64,000 bases of DNA, from positions 124,001-188,000 of the forward strand of contig NZ_JANFQF010000005.1 in the NCBI RefSeq assembly GCF_024438035.1, in the 5' to 3' direction. Made by a program: the position numbers and the translations under genes. This stretch comes from Rhodococcus tibetensis (lineage in GTDB: Bacteria; Actinomycetota; Actinomycetes; Mycobacteriales; Mycobacteriaceae). The notes beneath the pieces were generated by a model, which saw only the letters and a program-made list of their open reading frames with translations, was not told where the DNA came from and did no database searches. Each line of letters starts with the position of its first letter. Position 1 is the first letter of the stretch. Below are positions 55,762 through 64,000 of the stretch, one piece after another.

Positions 55762-58128
55762 CTATTCCCTACGGCTGAGAAGGGCCACCGGGTAGCGATC
55801 GAACAGGCTGGACACCGGAATGAGGCCGGCGTCGAAGTCTTCCGTCGTCAGTAGGTTGGTCCAGGTCCCCTCCGGCAACCTGAATCCGGTGTCACCCCAG
55901 CCCTGTTCGTCGAGTCCGACGCTGTGCCGGGTCGCGAGGGCGATGACATCAGGGGCCGCATCGGATCGTCCCCGCGCGAAGCCGACGAGGTGGGCGGCCG
56001 CACTCCCGGATGCGAACACCGGGGTGTACGTGCCGAAGCTCTCGGGACGGGTGCGGCGCAGCCGGAGAGCGGTACGCACAACATGGAACTTGGCCGCACC
56101 GGTGGCGTCGACAGGGGGAAGGGCGAGTCCGTCGAGCGCGCGTCGGCGAATGTCGTAGTCCACGAGGCGCCGGTTGTCGGGGTCGACGAGCGAGTCTTCC
56201 CACAACTCCGTTCCCTGGTAGACGTCCGGTATTCCAGGTCCACAGAGTTGGAGCAGCTTCTGGCCCAGAGCGTCCGACCAACCGTGGGGTGCCAGCTGCG
56301 TGCAGATCGAACCGAGAGCCTTGCCGACGGCACCGTCGATCACCGTATCCAGCCAGCGATGGAGGTCGCGTTCGAACTCTTCGTCGACGTCGTTCCAGGA
56401 TGTGCGGGTTCCAGCCTCGCGGACCGCCTTCTCGGCATAGGCGTGGATGCGATCGCGAAAGTCCGGGACCTCGGCGGCTGCCGGGCCGTCCACAGGCCAG
56501 ACCCCGAACAGGTTCTGCCACAAGAACAGTCCGAGGACAGGGTCCGGACTGGGGGCGATGTGCTCCCATTGATCGACGCACTCCGCCCACAGGCCGGGCA
56601 CCTGGGACAAGACGCCGATGCGTGCGCGGACGTCCTCCCCGCGCTTCGTGTCGTGGGTGGACAGGGTAGTCATCGCCTTCGGCCACCGCGTCGCCCGCCC
56701 TGCGAAGGCCAGATGGAATTCCGCTGGGGACATGCCCACCGTCGCCGGATCACCACCCACTTCCTGCAGGGAGACGAGGCGAGCGGTGCGATAGAACAGG
56801 CAGTCCTCGACGGATTTCGCCATGACCGCACCACACACCTGGTGGAACCGCGTCGCCGCTTCACCGCCTCGAATCAGGGCAGACGCCAGTGCCGCCAACG
56901 GCTCCGCCCGCTTCGGCTCGTGGGCCACCACATCACCGATTACACGGTGGGCAAGGCCTGCGAGGGGACTGTAGTCGGACCGGTACACGGGCATGGCCGC
57001 GATCACCGCAATGACGGCTTCTCGAACGTCCTCGAAGGCGTAGTCTCCGTCGGCTTCCCGAAGGATCGCCCGCACGAGCCGTAGGACCTCCGGAGCGAGC
57101 ATCGTGCTCGCGACTTCTCGCTTGATTTCGGGTTCGCGCTGGTGCAACCAGGTGCTGTCGCCACGATCACCGGTCCGGGCCACCGACAGCGCGGTCAACG
57201 CGGGCGCGCCGGAGGGATCGAGGAACACGCCGCCCAGTTCGGCCAGCGCGTCGTATCCGGTGGTGCCGTCGATCGGCAGGTGATCGTCCAGCGGTTCCTC
57301 GTGTCCCAGAATCTTCTCGATCACGAGCCATCGGTCCGGGCCGATCATGGTGCGAAGCCGGTCGAGGTAACCCGCCGGGTCGGCCAATCCGTCGGGATGG
57401 TCGATGCGCACTCCGTCGACGAGGTCGTCCGTGATCCAGCTCTGTAGTTCGCGGTGCGAGGCGTCGAACACGCGTGGGTCTTCTTGCCGGATCCCGGCGA
57501 GATCGCTGACCGCGAAGAACCGGCGGTAGCCGATAAGTCCCGAGTTCCACGGAACCAGGCGGTACGACTGCGCTTCGTGCACGGAACGCGCGTCTTCCGA
57601 GTCGGTACCCGGGGCGATCGGAAAACGGTGCTCGTAGAACGCGAGGAGAGGTTCGTCGCCGGTGCGGTCGACCGTGAGCGAGTCGAGGTCGGTTTCCGAT
57701 CCGAGGACGGGAAGGGCCAGCTTTCCGCCGGCACCGTTGTCGGCCCGCCAGTCGATATCGAAGAAGTCGGCGTATTCGGACCGCTGTCCGTGGGTGAGAA
57801 CGTCCCACCACCACGCATTTTCGCGCGGGTTGGCAACGCCGACGTGGTTCGGGACGAGATCGACGACGAGTCCCATGCCGCGCCGTCGTAGCTCTCCGGA
57901 GAGCGCCTTCAGGCCGTCACGACCACCGAGTGCCGGGGACACGGTCGTCACATCGGTGACGTCGTACCCGTGGGTCGAACCCTCGCTGGCGGTGAGGATC
58001 GGCGAAAGGTAGACGTGCGAGACTCCGAGGTCGTCGAGGTAATCGGCCACCGCCAGGGCGTCCGTCAGCGTGAAGGCGTCCCCGCGCAGCTGGAGCCGAT
58101 AGGTTGCGGTGATCGTCGGATTTCCCAT
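55762..58128 (-). CDS. treY: Maltooligosyltrehalose synthase TreY
   Basis: GH13 intramolecular transglucosylase of 788 residues that converts the reducing-end alpha-1,4 bond of maltooligosaccharides to alpha,alpha-1,1, the first step of trehalose formation from glycogen. Visible motifs: DLVPNHVG (90-97), GVRIDHPDGL with nucleophile Asp243, WLVIEKILG with Glu271, and the later LSTHDTKRGEDVRARI. The ATG lies 12 bp after the treX stop, so the two are one operon. The length is typical. Confidence 0.96.
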   Translation of the reverse strand: MGNPTITATYRLQLRGDAFTLTDALAVADYLDDLGVSHVYLSPILTASEGSTHGYDVTDVTTVSPALGGRDGLKALSGELRRRGMGLVVDLVPNHVGVANPRENAWWWDVLTHGQRSEYADFFDIDWRADNGAGGKLALPVLGSETDLDSLTVDRTGDEPLLAFYEHRFPIAPGTDSEDARSVHEAQSYRLVPWNSGLIGYRRFFAVSDLAGIRQEDPRVFDASHRELQSWITDDLVDGVRIDHPDGLADPAGYLDRLRTMIGPDRWLVIEKILGHEEPLDDHLPIDGTTGYDALAELGGVFLDPSGAPALTALSVARTGDRGDSTWLHQREPEIKREVASTMLAPEVLRLVRAILREADGDYAFEDVREAVIAVIAAMPVYRSDYSPLAGLAHRVIGDVVAHEPKRAEPLAALASALIRGGEAATRFHQVCGAVMAKSVEDCLFYRTARLVSLQEVGGDPATVGMSPAEFHLAFAGRATRWPKAMTTLSTHDTKRGEDVRARIGVLSQVPGLWAECVDQWEHIAPSPDPVLGLFLWQNLFGVWPVDGPAAAEVPDFRDRIHAYAEKAVREAGTRTSWNDVDEEFERDLHRWLDTVIDGAVGKALGSICTQLAPHGWSDALGQKLLQLCGPGIPDVYQGTELWEDSLVDPDNRRLVDYDIRRRALDGLALPPVDATGAAKFHVVRTALRLRRTRPESFGTYTPVFASGSAAAHLVGFARGRSDAAPDVIALATRHSVGLDEQGWGDTGFRLPEGTWTNLLTTEDFDAGLIPVSSLFDRYPVALLSRRE

Positions 58129-58140
58129 GCTCGCCCGGCC

Positions 58141-60405
58141 TCAGGCTGTCCGTCGCAGCACGACCAGCGAGCGCGCCGCGAGCTCGAGCGGTTTACCGGC
58201 CTCGATCACCGCCTCGTTCGATCCTGTCGACACAGCGGTGTCGAGCACCACCGTCCACTCGTTCGCGTATTCCGAGTTCGGTGTCGAGAACTCGATGGCG
58301 TCGTCGTGGGCGTTGAAACACATCAAGAACGAATCACCGACGACCCGCTCACCGCGATGATTGGGCTCGGGGATCCCTTCGCCGTTGAGGAAGACGGCCA
58401 GCGACTTCCCGAATCCACTGTCCCAGTCCGCGGGCGTCATCTCCTCACCGGAGGGGGTGAGCCAGGCGATGTCCCGAGTTTGGTCCCCGCTGCGGATCGG
58501 GGTGCCGTCGAAGAACCGGCGTCTCCGGAACACCGGGTTCTTGGCGCGGAGGTCGATCACTCGTCTGGTGAACTCGACGAGGTCGGCGTTGGTGTCGGCA
58601 AGCGACCAGTCCATCCAGGACAGTTCCGAATCCTGGCAGTACACATTGTTGTTTCCCTGCTGCGTGCGGCCCATCTCGTCGCCGTGCGCGATCATCGGGG
58701 TGCCTTGGCTGAGCATCAGGGTTGCCAGGATGTTGCGGCTCTGACGGCCACGGAGGTCGAGGACGTCCGGATCGTCCGTCGGACCTTCGACGCCACAGTT
58801 CCACGAACGGTTGTGGCTTTCGCCGTCGTTGTTGTTCTCGCCGTTGGCCTCATTGTGCTTCTCGTTGTACGACACGAGGTCGCGCAAGGTGAATCCGTCG
58901 TGGGCGATGACGAAGTTGATGCTCGCGCCGGGACGGCGGCCCGTCGCCTCATAGAGGTCGGAGGAACCGGTCAGGCGGGAGGCGAACTCGCCGAGCGTGG
59001 CAGGCTCACCGCGCCAGTAGTCCCGAACCGTGTCGCGGTATTTGCCGTTCCACTCGGTCCACAGGCCGGGAAAATTACCCACCTGATAGCCGCCCTCGCC
59101 GACATCCCATGGCTCGGCGATGAGCTTCACCTGGCTGACGATCGGATCCTGCTGCACCAGGTCGAAGAAGGCGGACAGGCGATCGACGTCGTGCAGTTCC
59201 CGGGCCAGCGTGGAGGCCAGGTCGAAACGGAAACCGTCGACATGCATCTCGGTGACCCAGTAGCGCAGCGAATCCATGATCAGTTGCAGCGTGTGGGGAT
59301 GGCGGGCGTTGAGGCTGTTGCCCGTTCCCGTGTAGTCCATGTAGTGCTCGAGGTCGCCGTCCACAAGCCGGTAGTACGCGGCATTGTCGATACCGCGGAA
59401 GCTGATCGTGGGGCCGAGATGGTTTCCCTCCGCCGTATGGTTGTAGACGACGTCGAGGATCACCTCGATGTCGGCCTCGTGGAACGCGCGCACCATCGCT
59501 TTGAACTCGGACACCGCTCCGCCGGGCTTCTCGGCGGACGAATAGCCTGTATGGGGAGCGAGGAAGCCAAAGGTGTTGTACCCCCAGTAGTTCCGCAGGC
59601 CGCGATCGAGCAGCGTCTGATCGTGCATGAACTGGTGTACCGGCATCAGTTCGATCGCCGTGACGCCGAGATCGACCAAGTGGTCGATGATCGCGGGATG
59701 CGCGAGACCGGCGTACGTTCCGCGGAGCTCCTCGGGCACATCGGGGTGGGTTGCGGTCATACCCTTGACGTGGGCTTCATAGATGACCGTCTCGTGATAG
59801 GGGCGTTTGGGTGCCCGGTCGGTGGCCCAGTCGAAGAATGGGTTGATCACCACAGTCGTCATGGTGTGACCCAGCGAGTCGTGCCCGGGGAGGGGAGAAT
59901 CGGAGTCCTCCTCGTTCTGCCGGGCGGCGTCCTGTGCGTCTGCGTCCTGGTCGCGCTCGACCACCGGAACGCTTTCGTCGGCGTCGGCGTCGGCGTCCTC
60001 GGCCATGCCCTCGGCCGGCGCGGGCAGATCGATGTCGTACGAGAACAACGACCGGTCCCCGTCGAACTCTCCGTCGAACGCCTTGCCGTACGGGTCGAGG
60101 AGCAACTTGCTGGGGTCGCAACGATGTCCCGCCGCGGGATCCCACGGCCCGTGGATGCGATATCCGTACCGCTGCCCGGGTTCGACGGTCGGCAAATAGG
60201 CGTGCCAGACGTAACCGTCCACCTCGTCGAGCCGAACCCGGGTCTCGGTTCCGTCCCGTGCGATGAGGCAGAGATCGACCGCCTCCGCGACCTCGGAGAA
60301 GAGCGCGAAGTTCGTCCCTGCGCCGTCGTAGGTGGCGCCCAGTGGGTAAGCCGTTCCTGGCCACACGGGGATGTGTGCGGTGCCGATCGAGTCGCTCGCA
60401 GTCAT
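58141..60405 (-). CDS. treX: Glycogen debranching enzyme TreX
   Basis: GH13 isoamylase-type debranching enzyme of 754 residues that trims alpha-1,6 branches so TreY can act. An N-terminal CBM48-like domain (PLGATYDGAGTNFALFSEVA), catalytic VDGFRFDLAS (Asp) and LIAEPWDVG (Glu) and TLRDLVSYNEKHN are visible. An unusual acidic, low-complexity insertion occupies about residues 134-172, just before the INPFFDW segment. ATG at 60405 has no ribosome site but TAATGT sits 7 bp upstream, so the mRNA may be leaderless. It is the first gene of treX-treY. Confidence 0.95.
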   Translation of the reverse strand: MTASDSIGTAHIPVWPGTAYPLGATYDGAGTNFALFSEVAEAVDLCLIARDGTETRVRLDEVDGYVWHAYLPTVEPGQRYGYRIHGPWDPAAGHRCDPSKLLLDPYGKAFDGEFDGDRSLFSYDIDLPAPAEGMAEDADADADESVPVVERDQDADAQDAARQNEEDSDSPLPGHDSLGHTMTTVVINPFFDWATDRAPKRPYHETVIYEAHVKGMTATHPDVPEELRGTYAGLAHPAIIDHLVDLGVTAIELMPVHQFMHDQTLLDRGLRNYWGYNTFGFLAPHTGYSSAEKPGGAVSEFKAMVRAFHEADIEVILDVVYNHTAEGNHLGPTISFRGIDNAAYYRLVDGDLEHYMDYTGTGNSLNARHPHTLQLIMDSLRYWVTEMHVDGFRFDLASTLARELHDVDRLSAFFDLVQQDPIVSQVKLIAEPWDVGEGGYQVGNFPGLWTEWNGKYRDTVRDYWRGEPATLGEFASRLTGSSDLYEATGRRPGASINFVIAHDGFTLRDLVSYNEKHNEANGENNNDGESHNRSWNCGVEGPTDDPDVLDLRGRQSRNILATLMLSQGTPMIAHGDEMGRTQQGNNNVYCQDSELSWMDWSLADTNADLVEFTRRVIDLRAKNPVFRRRRFFDGTPIRSGDQTRDIAWLTPSGEEMTPADWDSGFGKSLAVFLNGEGIPEPNHRGERVVGDSFLMCFNAHDDAIEFSTPNSEYANEWTVVLDTAVSTGSNEAVIEAGKPLELAARSLVVLRRTA

Positions 60406-60412
60406 GAGAAGA

Positions 60413-60418
60413 ACATTA
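60413..60418 (-). promoter_or_regulatory. Candidate -10 element for leaderless treX-treY mRNA
   Basis: On the minus strand TAATGT lies 7 bp before the treX ATG. The intervening TCTTCTC is not a ribosome site. Spacing equals that seen before bioA, bioF and dinB. Confidence 0.45.
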
Positions 60419-60437
60419 GCCCGCGGCGACCGCGTGC

Positions 60438-61751
60438 TCAGCTCGAGGCGAGGACGCTCCGGGCGCCCGGGGAGCTGCCTGCGGCGGCAAGCATTCCGAC
60501 CGTGATGTTCCGCACGTCGTCCGCCGTGCACACGTACGGGGGCATGGCATAGATCAGGTTGCGGAAGGGGCGTAGCCAGACCCCGGCGGCCACCGCGGCA
60601 TCGGTTGCCGCCTGCATGTCGACGGGCTCGGTGAGTTCGATGACACCGATACCGCCGAGTACCCGCACGTCCCGCACGCCGGGCAGGTCGCGAGCAGGGG
60701 CGAGGCCGGACTCGAGCCCGCGGTGCAGCGCCGCCACCTCACCCCGCCAGTCGCGTGAGAGGAGTAGTTCCACCGACGCGACGGCGACGGCGCAGGCGAG
60801 AGGGTTGGCCATGAAGGTGGGACCGTGCATCAGTCCCCCCGCCTCCCCGGCGCTTATGGTCTCGGCCACCTCGGTGCCGCAGAGCGTGGCCGCGAGGGTG
60901 AGGTACCCGCCGGTGAGTGCCTTGCCGATACACATGACGTCCGGGCTGACACCCGCATGTTCTGCGGCGAACAGTTCGCCGGTCCGGCCGAAGCCTGTGG
61001 CGATCTCGTCGAAGACGAGGAGGAGTCCCTGCTCGTCGCAGATCCTGCGCAACTCCGCCAGATAGCGGGGATCGTGAAAGCGCATACCGCCGGCGCCCTG
61101 GACCACCGGCTCGACGATGACCGCCGCCAGCTCGTCCGCGTGCGAGCGCGCGAGGCGCTCGAACTCCTCGACGTACCGCGGGTCGAAGTCCCGTGGCGGC
61201 GGTCCCGCGAACACTTGCCGGGCCAGCACGTCGGTCCACAACGAGTGCATCCCGCCGTCCGGATCGCAGACGCTCATCGGGGCGAACGTGTCACCGTGAT
61301 AACCGCCGCGCCACGTCAGGAGCCGGTGCTTCTGCGGCCTTCCCCGACTGCGCCAGTACTGCAGGCACATCTTGACGGCCACCTCGACCGACACGGAACC
61401 GGAGTCGGCGAGAAAGACCTTGTCGAGCCCGCTCGGAGTGATGTCGACCAGCAACTGCGCCAGCCGCGCCGCCGGCTCGTGGGTGAGGCCACCGAACATG
61501 ACGTGACTCATCCGGCCCAGCTGCTCCGTGGCAGCGGCATCGAGAACCGGGTGGCGATAGCCGTGGACTGCTGCCCACCAGGAACTCATCCCGTCCACCA
61601 GTTCGCGTCCGTCGGCCAGGACGAGGCGGGTCCCCTTGGCCTCGGTAACGACCAAAGGGGTGGTGGAGGAGGGGAAAGCCCCGTAGGGATGCCACAGCAG
61701 CGAGGCGTCGAGGGACGTGATGTCTTCGGCGGACAGGCTGGGAAGGGTCAC
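60438..61751 (-). CDS. bioA: Adenosylmethionine--8-amino-7-oxononanoate transaminase BioA
   Basis: PLP-dependent class III aminotransferase of 437 residues, the same length as M. tuberculosis BioA. It uses SAM as amino donor to make 7,8-diaminopelargonate in biotin synthesis. The cofactor lysine is in CIGKALTGG (Lys277), [12 protein letters not shown] is the conserved acidic strand, and [10 protein letters not shown] is a family signature. GTG at 61751 is chosen for this length and because TAGGGT lies 7 bp upstream; an in-frame GTG at 61769 exists. It is divergent from bioF-bioD. Confidence 0.95.
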   Translation of the reverse strand: MTLPSLSAEDITSLDASLLWHPYGAFPSSTTPLVVTEAKGTRLVLADGRELVDGMSSWWAAVHGYRHPVLDAAATEQLGRMSHVMFGGLTHEPAARLAQLLVDITPSGLDKVFLADSGSVSVEVAVKMCLQYWRSRGRPQKHRLLTWRGGYHGDTFAPMSVCDPDGGMHSLWTDVLARQVFAGPPPRDFDPRYVEEFERLARSHADELAAVIVEPVVQGAGGMRFHDPRYLAELRRICDEQGLLLVFDEIATGFGRTGELFAAEHAGVSPDVMCIGKALTGGYLTLAATLCGTEVAETISAGEAGGLMHGPTFMANPLACAVAVASVELLLSRDWRGEVAALHRGLESGLAPARDLPGVRDVRVLGGIGVIELTEPVDMQAATDAAVAAGVWLRPFRNLIYAMPPYVCTADDVRNITVGMLAAAGSSPGARSVLASS

Positions 61752-61758
61752 GCCCGTG

Positions 61759-61764
61759 ACCCTA
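61759..61764 (-). promoter_or_regulatory. Candidate -10 element for leaderless bioA mRNA
   Basis: TAGGGT on the minus strand is 7 bp before the bioA GTG. No ribosome site is present between. It is part of a divergent promoter pair with bioF. Confidence 0.45.
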
Positions 61765-61794
61765 ACCACTGGGCAGAAAGAGGGGCCACCCGGG

Positions 61795-61809
61795 TTGAAC
61801 AGCGTTCAA
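61795..61809. promoter_or_regulatory. BioQ-type operator in the bioA-bioF gap
   Basis: TTGAACAGCGTTCAA is a perfect 6-bp inverted repeat with a 3-bp spacer. It matches the TGAAC-N3-GTT(C/A)A-type palindrome bound by BioQ, the TetR-type biotin repressor of Corynebacterium and Mycobacterium. It covers the -20 to -34 region of bioF, where a repressor would block polymerase. Confidence 0.7.
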
Positions 61810-61815
61810 GTCGCG

Positions 61816-61821
61816 TATCGT
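61816..61821 (+). promoter_or_regulatory. Candidate -10 element for leaderless bioF-bioD mRNA
   Basis: TATCGT lies 7 bp before the bioF GTG, and the operator ends 6 bp upstream of it. CCCCGAG between is at best a weak ribosome site. Confidence 0.45.
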
Positions 61822-61828
61822 CCCCGAG

Positions 61829-62971
61829 GTGAGCACCGATCGCACCTTTTCCACGTGGCTCGACGACGTCGAGCATCGACGTCGCGCCGCCGGACTGCGC
61901 CGCGAGCTGCGGCCGCGGACCGCGGGAAGCCCACTCATCGACCTTGCGTCCAACGATTATCTGGGTCTGGTCCGCCATCCGGAGGTCCTCCACGGGGCGA
62001 TGACGGCACTGCGCAGATGGGGCGCGGGAGCGACGGGGTCTCGTCTGGTCACGGGATCGACCACCGAACACGAACTGCTGGAGTCGGAACTCGCGGCCTT
62101 CGTGGGCACTGAGGCCGGTCTGGTGTTCTCCTCCGGCTACACCGCCAACCTCGGGGCCGTGACGGCGCTGTCGGGTGCCGGGTCGTTGATCGTCAGCGAC
62201 GCGGGAAGCCACGCCTCCCTCGTCGACGCCTGCCGACTCTCCCGCGCCCGCGTCGTCGTCGCGCCGCACTCGGACGTCGAGTTCCTCCGCAACGCGCTGG
62301 CAACCCGAACCGAGGAACGCGCACTCGTCGTCACCGATTCGGTCTTCAGCGCCGACGGTGATCTGGCGCCGCTCGTCGCGATGCACCGGGTGTGCCGTGA
62401 CACCGGCGCCTTCCTCGTGGTCGACGAGGCCCACGGTGTCGGTGTGCGCGGCGTGGGTGGGCGCGGACTGGTCCACGAGGTCGGACTCGCAGGTGAACCC
62501 GACATCGTGGTCACCGCGACGCTGTCGAAGTCCCTAGCCAGTCAGGGCGGTGCAGTCCTGGCATCCGAGAAAGTGCGCGCTCATCTGATCGACGCCGCGC
62601 GCACCTTCATCTTCGACACCGGCCTGGCCCCCGCCGCGGTGGGCGCTGCGAGGGCCGCGCTGTCGGTGCTCGTACGCGAACCGCAACGCGCGGACGCCGT
62701 GCTCGACCGTGCGCGGGACCTCGCGCGTTTCACGGGCGCCGCGACTCCGGAATCCGCGGTGGTGTCCGTGATCCTCGGTGATCCCCAGCGTGCCGTCGAC
62801 GCCGCGGCCGCGTGCCGCGAGCTGGGTGTGCATGTCGGGTGCTTCCGGCCGCCGTCGGTGCCGGAGGGCACATCGCGACTGCGGCTCACCGCGCGAGCGA
62901 CCTTGAGCCCAGTGGAAATGGCGGAGATCGAGACCGTACTGGCGAGCGTTGTGGCGGGAGCCTCCGCGTGA
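61829..62971 (+). CDS. bioF: 8-amino-7-oxononanoate synthase BioF
   Basis: PLP-dependent alpha-oxoamine synthase of 380 residues that joins pimeloyl thioester and alanine. The cofactor lysine is in [11 protein letters not shown] (Lys234); SNDYLGL (41-47), [11 protein letters not shown] and [11 protein letters not shown] are family signatures. GTG at 61829 is the start; the operator and -10 lie just upstream. bioD overlaps its stop (GTGA). bioB is not in the window. Confidence 0.95.
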   Translation: MSTDRTFSTWLDDVEHRRRAAGLRRELRPRTAGSPLIDLASNDYLGLVRHPEVLHGAMTALRRWGAGATGSRLVTGSTTEHELLESELAAFVGTEAGLVFSSGYTANLGAVTALSGAGSLIVSDAGSHASLVDACRLSRARVVVAPHSDVEFLRNALATRTEERALVVTDSVFSADGDLAPLVAMHRVCRDTGAFLVVDEAHGVGVRGVGGRGLVHEVGLAGEPDIVVTATLSKSLASQGGAVLASEKVRAHLIDAARTFIFDTGLAPAAVGAARAALSVLVREPQRADAVLDRARDLARFTGAATPESAVVSVILGDPQRAVDAAAACRELGVHVGCFRPPSVPEGTSRLRLTARATLSPVEMAEIETVLASVVAGASA

Positions 62972-63663
62972 GCGTGCTCGTGGTGACGGGAACGTCGACC
63001 GATGTGGGGAAAACTGTCGTCACCGCCGCGCTCGCTGCGACAGCTCGTGCCGCGGGGCGAGCTGTCGCCGTGTGCAAACCGGCACAAACGGGCGTCGCCC
63101 CGGGGGAGCCGGGTGATCTCGCCGAGGTGACCAGGCTGTCCGGTGTCACAGCGGTGAGGGAACTCGCCCGCTATCCGGAGCCGCTCGCCCCCGACACCGC
63201 GGCCCGGCGCAGTGGTCTGCCGTTGATCCGCTGTGCCGATGTCGTGGAGGCGGTCCGTGCGCTCGATGCCGAGCACGATCTCGTCCTCGTCGAAGGTGCC
63301 GGCGGCGTGCTGGTCCGGTTGGGGGCCGCGGGGTTCACGCTCGTCGACGTGGCACGTGCGCTCGATGCGCCGGTCGTCGTGGTTGCGGCAGCCGGGCTGG
63401 GCACCCTCAATCACACCGAGTTGACGATCCGGGCTCTCACCGGCGCCGGGCTGTCCTGCGCCGGAACGATCCTCGGGTCGTGGCCCGACGAACCGGGCCT
63501 CGCCGAGCGCTGCAACCTCGCCGATCTGCCCGCAGTAACGGGAATCGGCGTGGTGGGCAGCGTGCCCGCAGGCAGCGGCAGCCTCGACGCGGAGACGTTC
63601 TCCGCTGCAGCGCCGGGCTGGTTCGACAGCGGTTGGCGAAAGTCGATACTGACGGGGGCCTGA
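62968..63663 (+). CDS. bioD: Dethiobiotin synthetase BioD
   Basis: ATP-dependent carboxylase of 231 residues forming the ureido ring of dethiobiotin from diaminopelargonate and CO2. The P-loop is GTSTDVGKT (8-16). CKPAQTG near 43-49, the [11 protein letters not shown] stretch and [12 protein letters not shown] are characteristic. GTG overlaps the bioF stop by 4 bp, so bioF-bioD is a coupled pair. The length is similar to the mycobacterial enzyme. Confidence 0.95.
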   Translation: MSVLVVTGTSTDVGKTVVTAALAATARAAGRAVAVCKPAQTGVAPGEPGDLAEVTRLSGVTAVRELARYPEPLAPDTAARRSGLPLIRCADVVEAVRALDAEHDLVLVEGAGGVLVRLGAAGFTLVDVARALDAPVVVVAAAGLGTLNHTELTIRALTGAGLSCAGTILGSWPDEPGLAERCNLADLPAVTGIGVVGSVPAGSGSLDAETFSAAAPGWFDSGWRKSILTGA

Positions 63664-63705
63664 ACGGGCAGCGATGACGGCGAAGCGTGGCACCGTGGTG
63701 GTGGG

Positions 63706-64000
63706 TCAGGACTCGGACAGCACCGAAAGTATGTTGCCGGCGGGGTCGGTGAACCAGGCGATGTCGGGGCCGTTCCCGCGCATGATTCCCTTGTCGTCCT
63801 GCTCGAAACCGTCGTAGCGCACGAAGCGCACCCCCCGTTCGGCGAGGGCATCGACGGTCTTCTCGACGTCGTTTACGGCGAAGTTCGCGATGGTGTACGT
63901 CACGGGCGTGTGGTCGGGTTTCGGGTAGATGAGCACCACCGGTCCGTTCGGCAGGTGCAGCCCCAGCAACCCCATCTCCTCCTCGGTCACCTCGAGGCCC
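63706..64000 (-). CDS. VOC/glyoxalase-family protein (5' end outside window)
   Basis: C-terminal 98 residues of a vicinal-oxygen-chelate fold protein. The reading frame is open to the right edge ([28 protein letters not shown]), so the start and first beta-alpha-beta unit lie outside. The visible part has [22 protein letters not shown] and the closing [18 protein letters not shown], typical of the second VOC module. Enzymatic or antibiotic-binding function cannot be told. It converges with bioD. Confidence 0.82.
   Translation of the reverse strand, partial: GLEVTEEEMGLLGLHLPNGPVVLIYPKPDHTPVTYTIANFAVNDVEKTVDALAERGVRFVRYDGFEQDDKGIMRGNGPDIAWFTDPAGNILSVLSES

Noticed and set aside
57970-60552. 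860-codon plus-strand open frame opposite treX
   Set aside because: Antisense to treX, whose catalytic motifs are clear; Val/Arg/Asp-rich composition without domains.

Overview
The window is GC-rich, densely coded chromosomal DNA from a mycolic-acid actinomycete, most likely Rhodococcus or a close relative. This rests on gene order (division and cell-wall cluster, wag31, T-box ileS, dinB, lspA, dnaE1, ilvA, tre, bio), on meso-diaminopimelate-type MurE, on an F420-type nitroreductase, and on a carotenoid cluster with a CrtO-type ketolase and a carotenoid hydratase/glycosyltransferase. It is core genome: no insertion sequence, prophage, CRISPR array, rRNA or tRNA gene was found.

Layout. 1-7.5 kb: carotenoid genes (crtI cut by the left edge, a polyprenyl diphosphate synthase, then crtO-cruF-lppM-glycosyltransferase) around a metF-type reductase. 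7.5-9.5 kb: a GNAT acetyltransferase, an SAV_6107-type HEPN gene behind a perfect LexA-type box, and a DUF3040 membrane protein with a strong terminator. 9.6-30.6 kb: the dcw cluster mraZ-rsmH-ftsL-ftsI-murE-murF-mraY-murD-ftsW-murG-murC-ftsQ-ftsZ, then pgeF, yggS, sepF, yggT and wag31. Most dcw genes overlap by 4 bp (ATGA/GTGA), and the region before mraZ holds 10-bp-spaced MraZ-type boxes. 30.6-45.4 kb: T-box-controlled ileS, dinB, secreted lipoproteins, lspA-rluD, rarD, dnaE1 and a deazaflavin-dependent nitroreductase. 45.4-60.4 kb: ilvA, a divergent TetR/MFS efflux pair, and the glycogen-to-trehalose genes treZ and treX-treY, which are separated by an accessory block (PadR/permease, NYN nuclease-like, DUF1918, TetR, oxidoreductase). 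60.4-64 kb: divergent bioA and bioF-bioD with a BioQ-type operator, then a VOC gene cut by the right edge.

How the genes work together. The dcw block supplies lipid II synthesis (MurC-F, MraY, MurG), the septal synthase pair FtsW/FtsI, and FtsZ with SepF, FtsL and FtsQ. Wag31 directs polar growth. The left-hand genes fit synthesis of a ketolated, hydroxylated and glycosylated carotenoid. TreX, TreY and TreZ convert glycogen to trehalose, which mycolata need for mycolate transfer. BioA, BioD and BioF make the biotin used by acyl-CoA carboxylases that feed mycolate synthesis.

The most interesting signals are the LexA-type box before the HEPN gene, a perfect inverted 15-mer of MraZ boxes, a 17-bp tandem repeat found at two distant loci, lppM embedded in the carotenoid operon, the BioQ-type operator, and a recurrent leaderless promoter layout. 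Functions are assigned from sequence and remembered family features; no database search was run.
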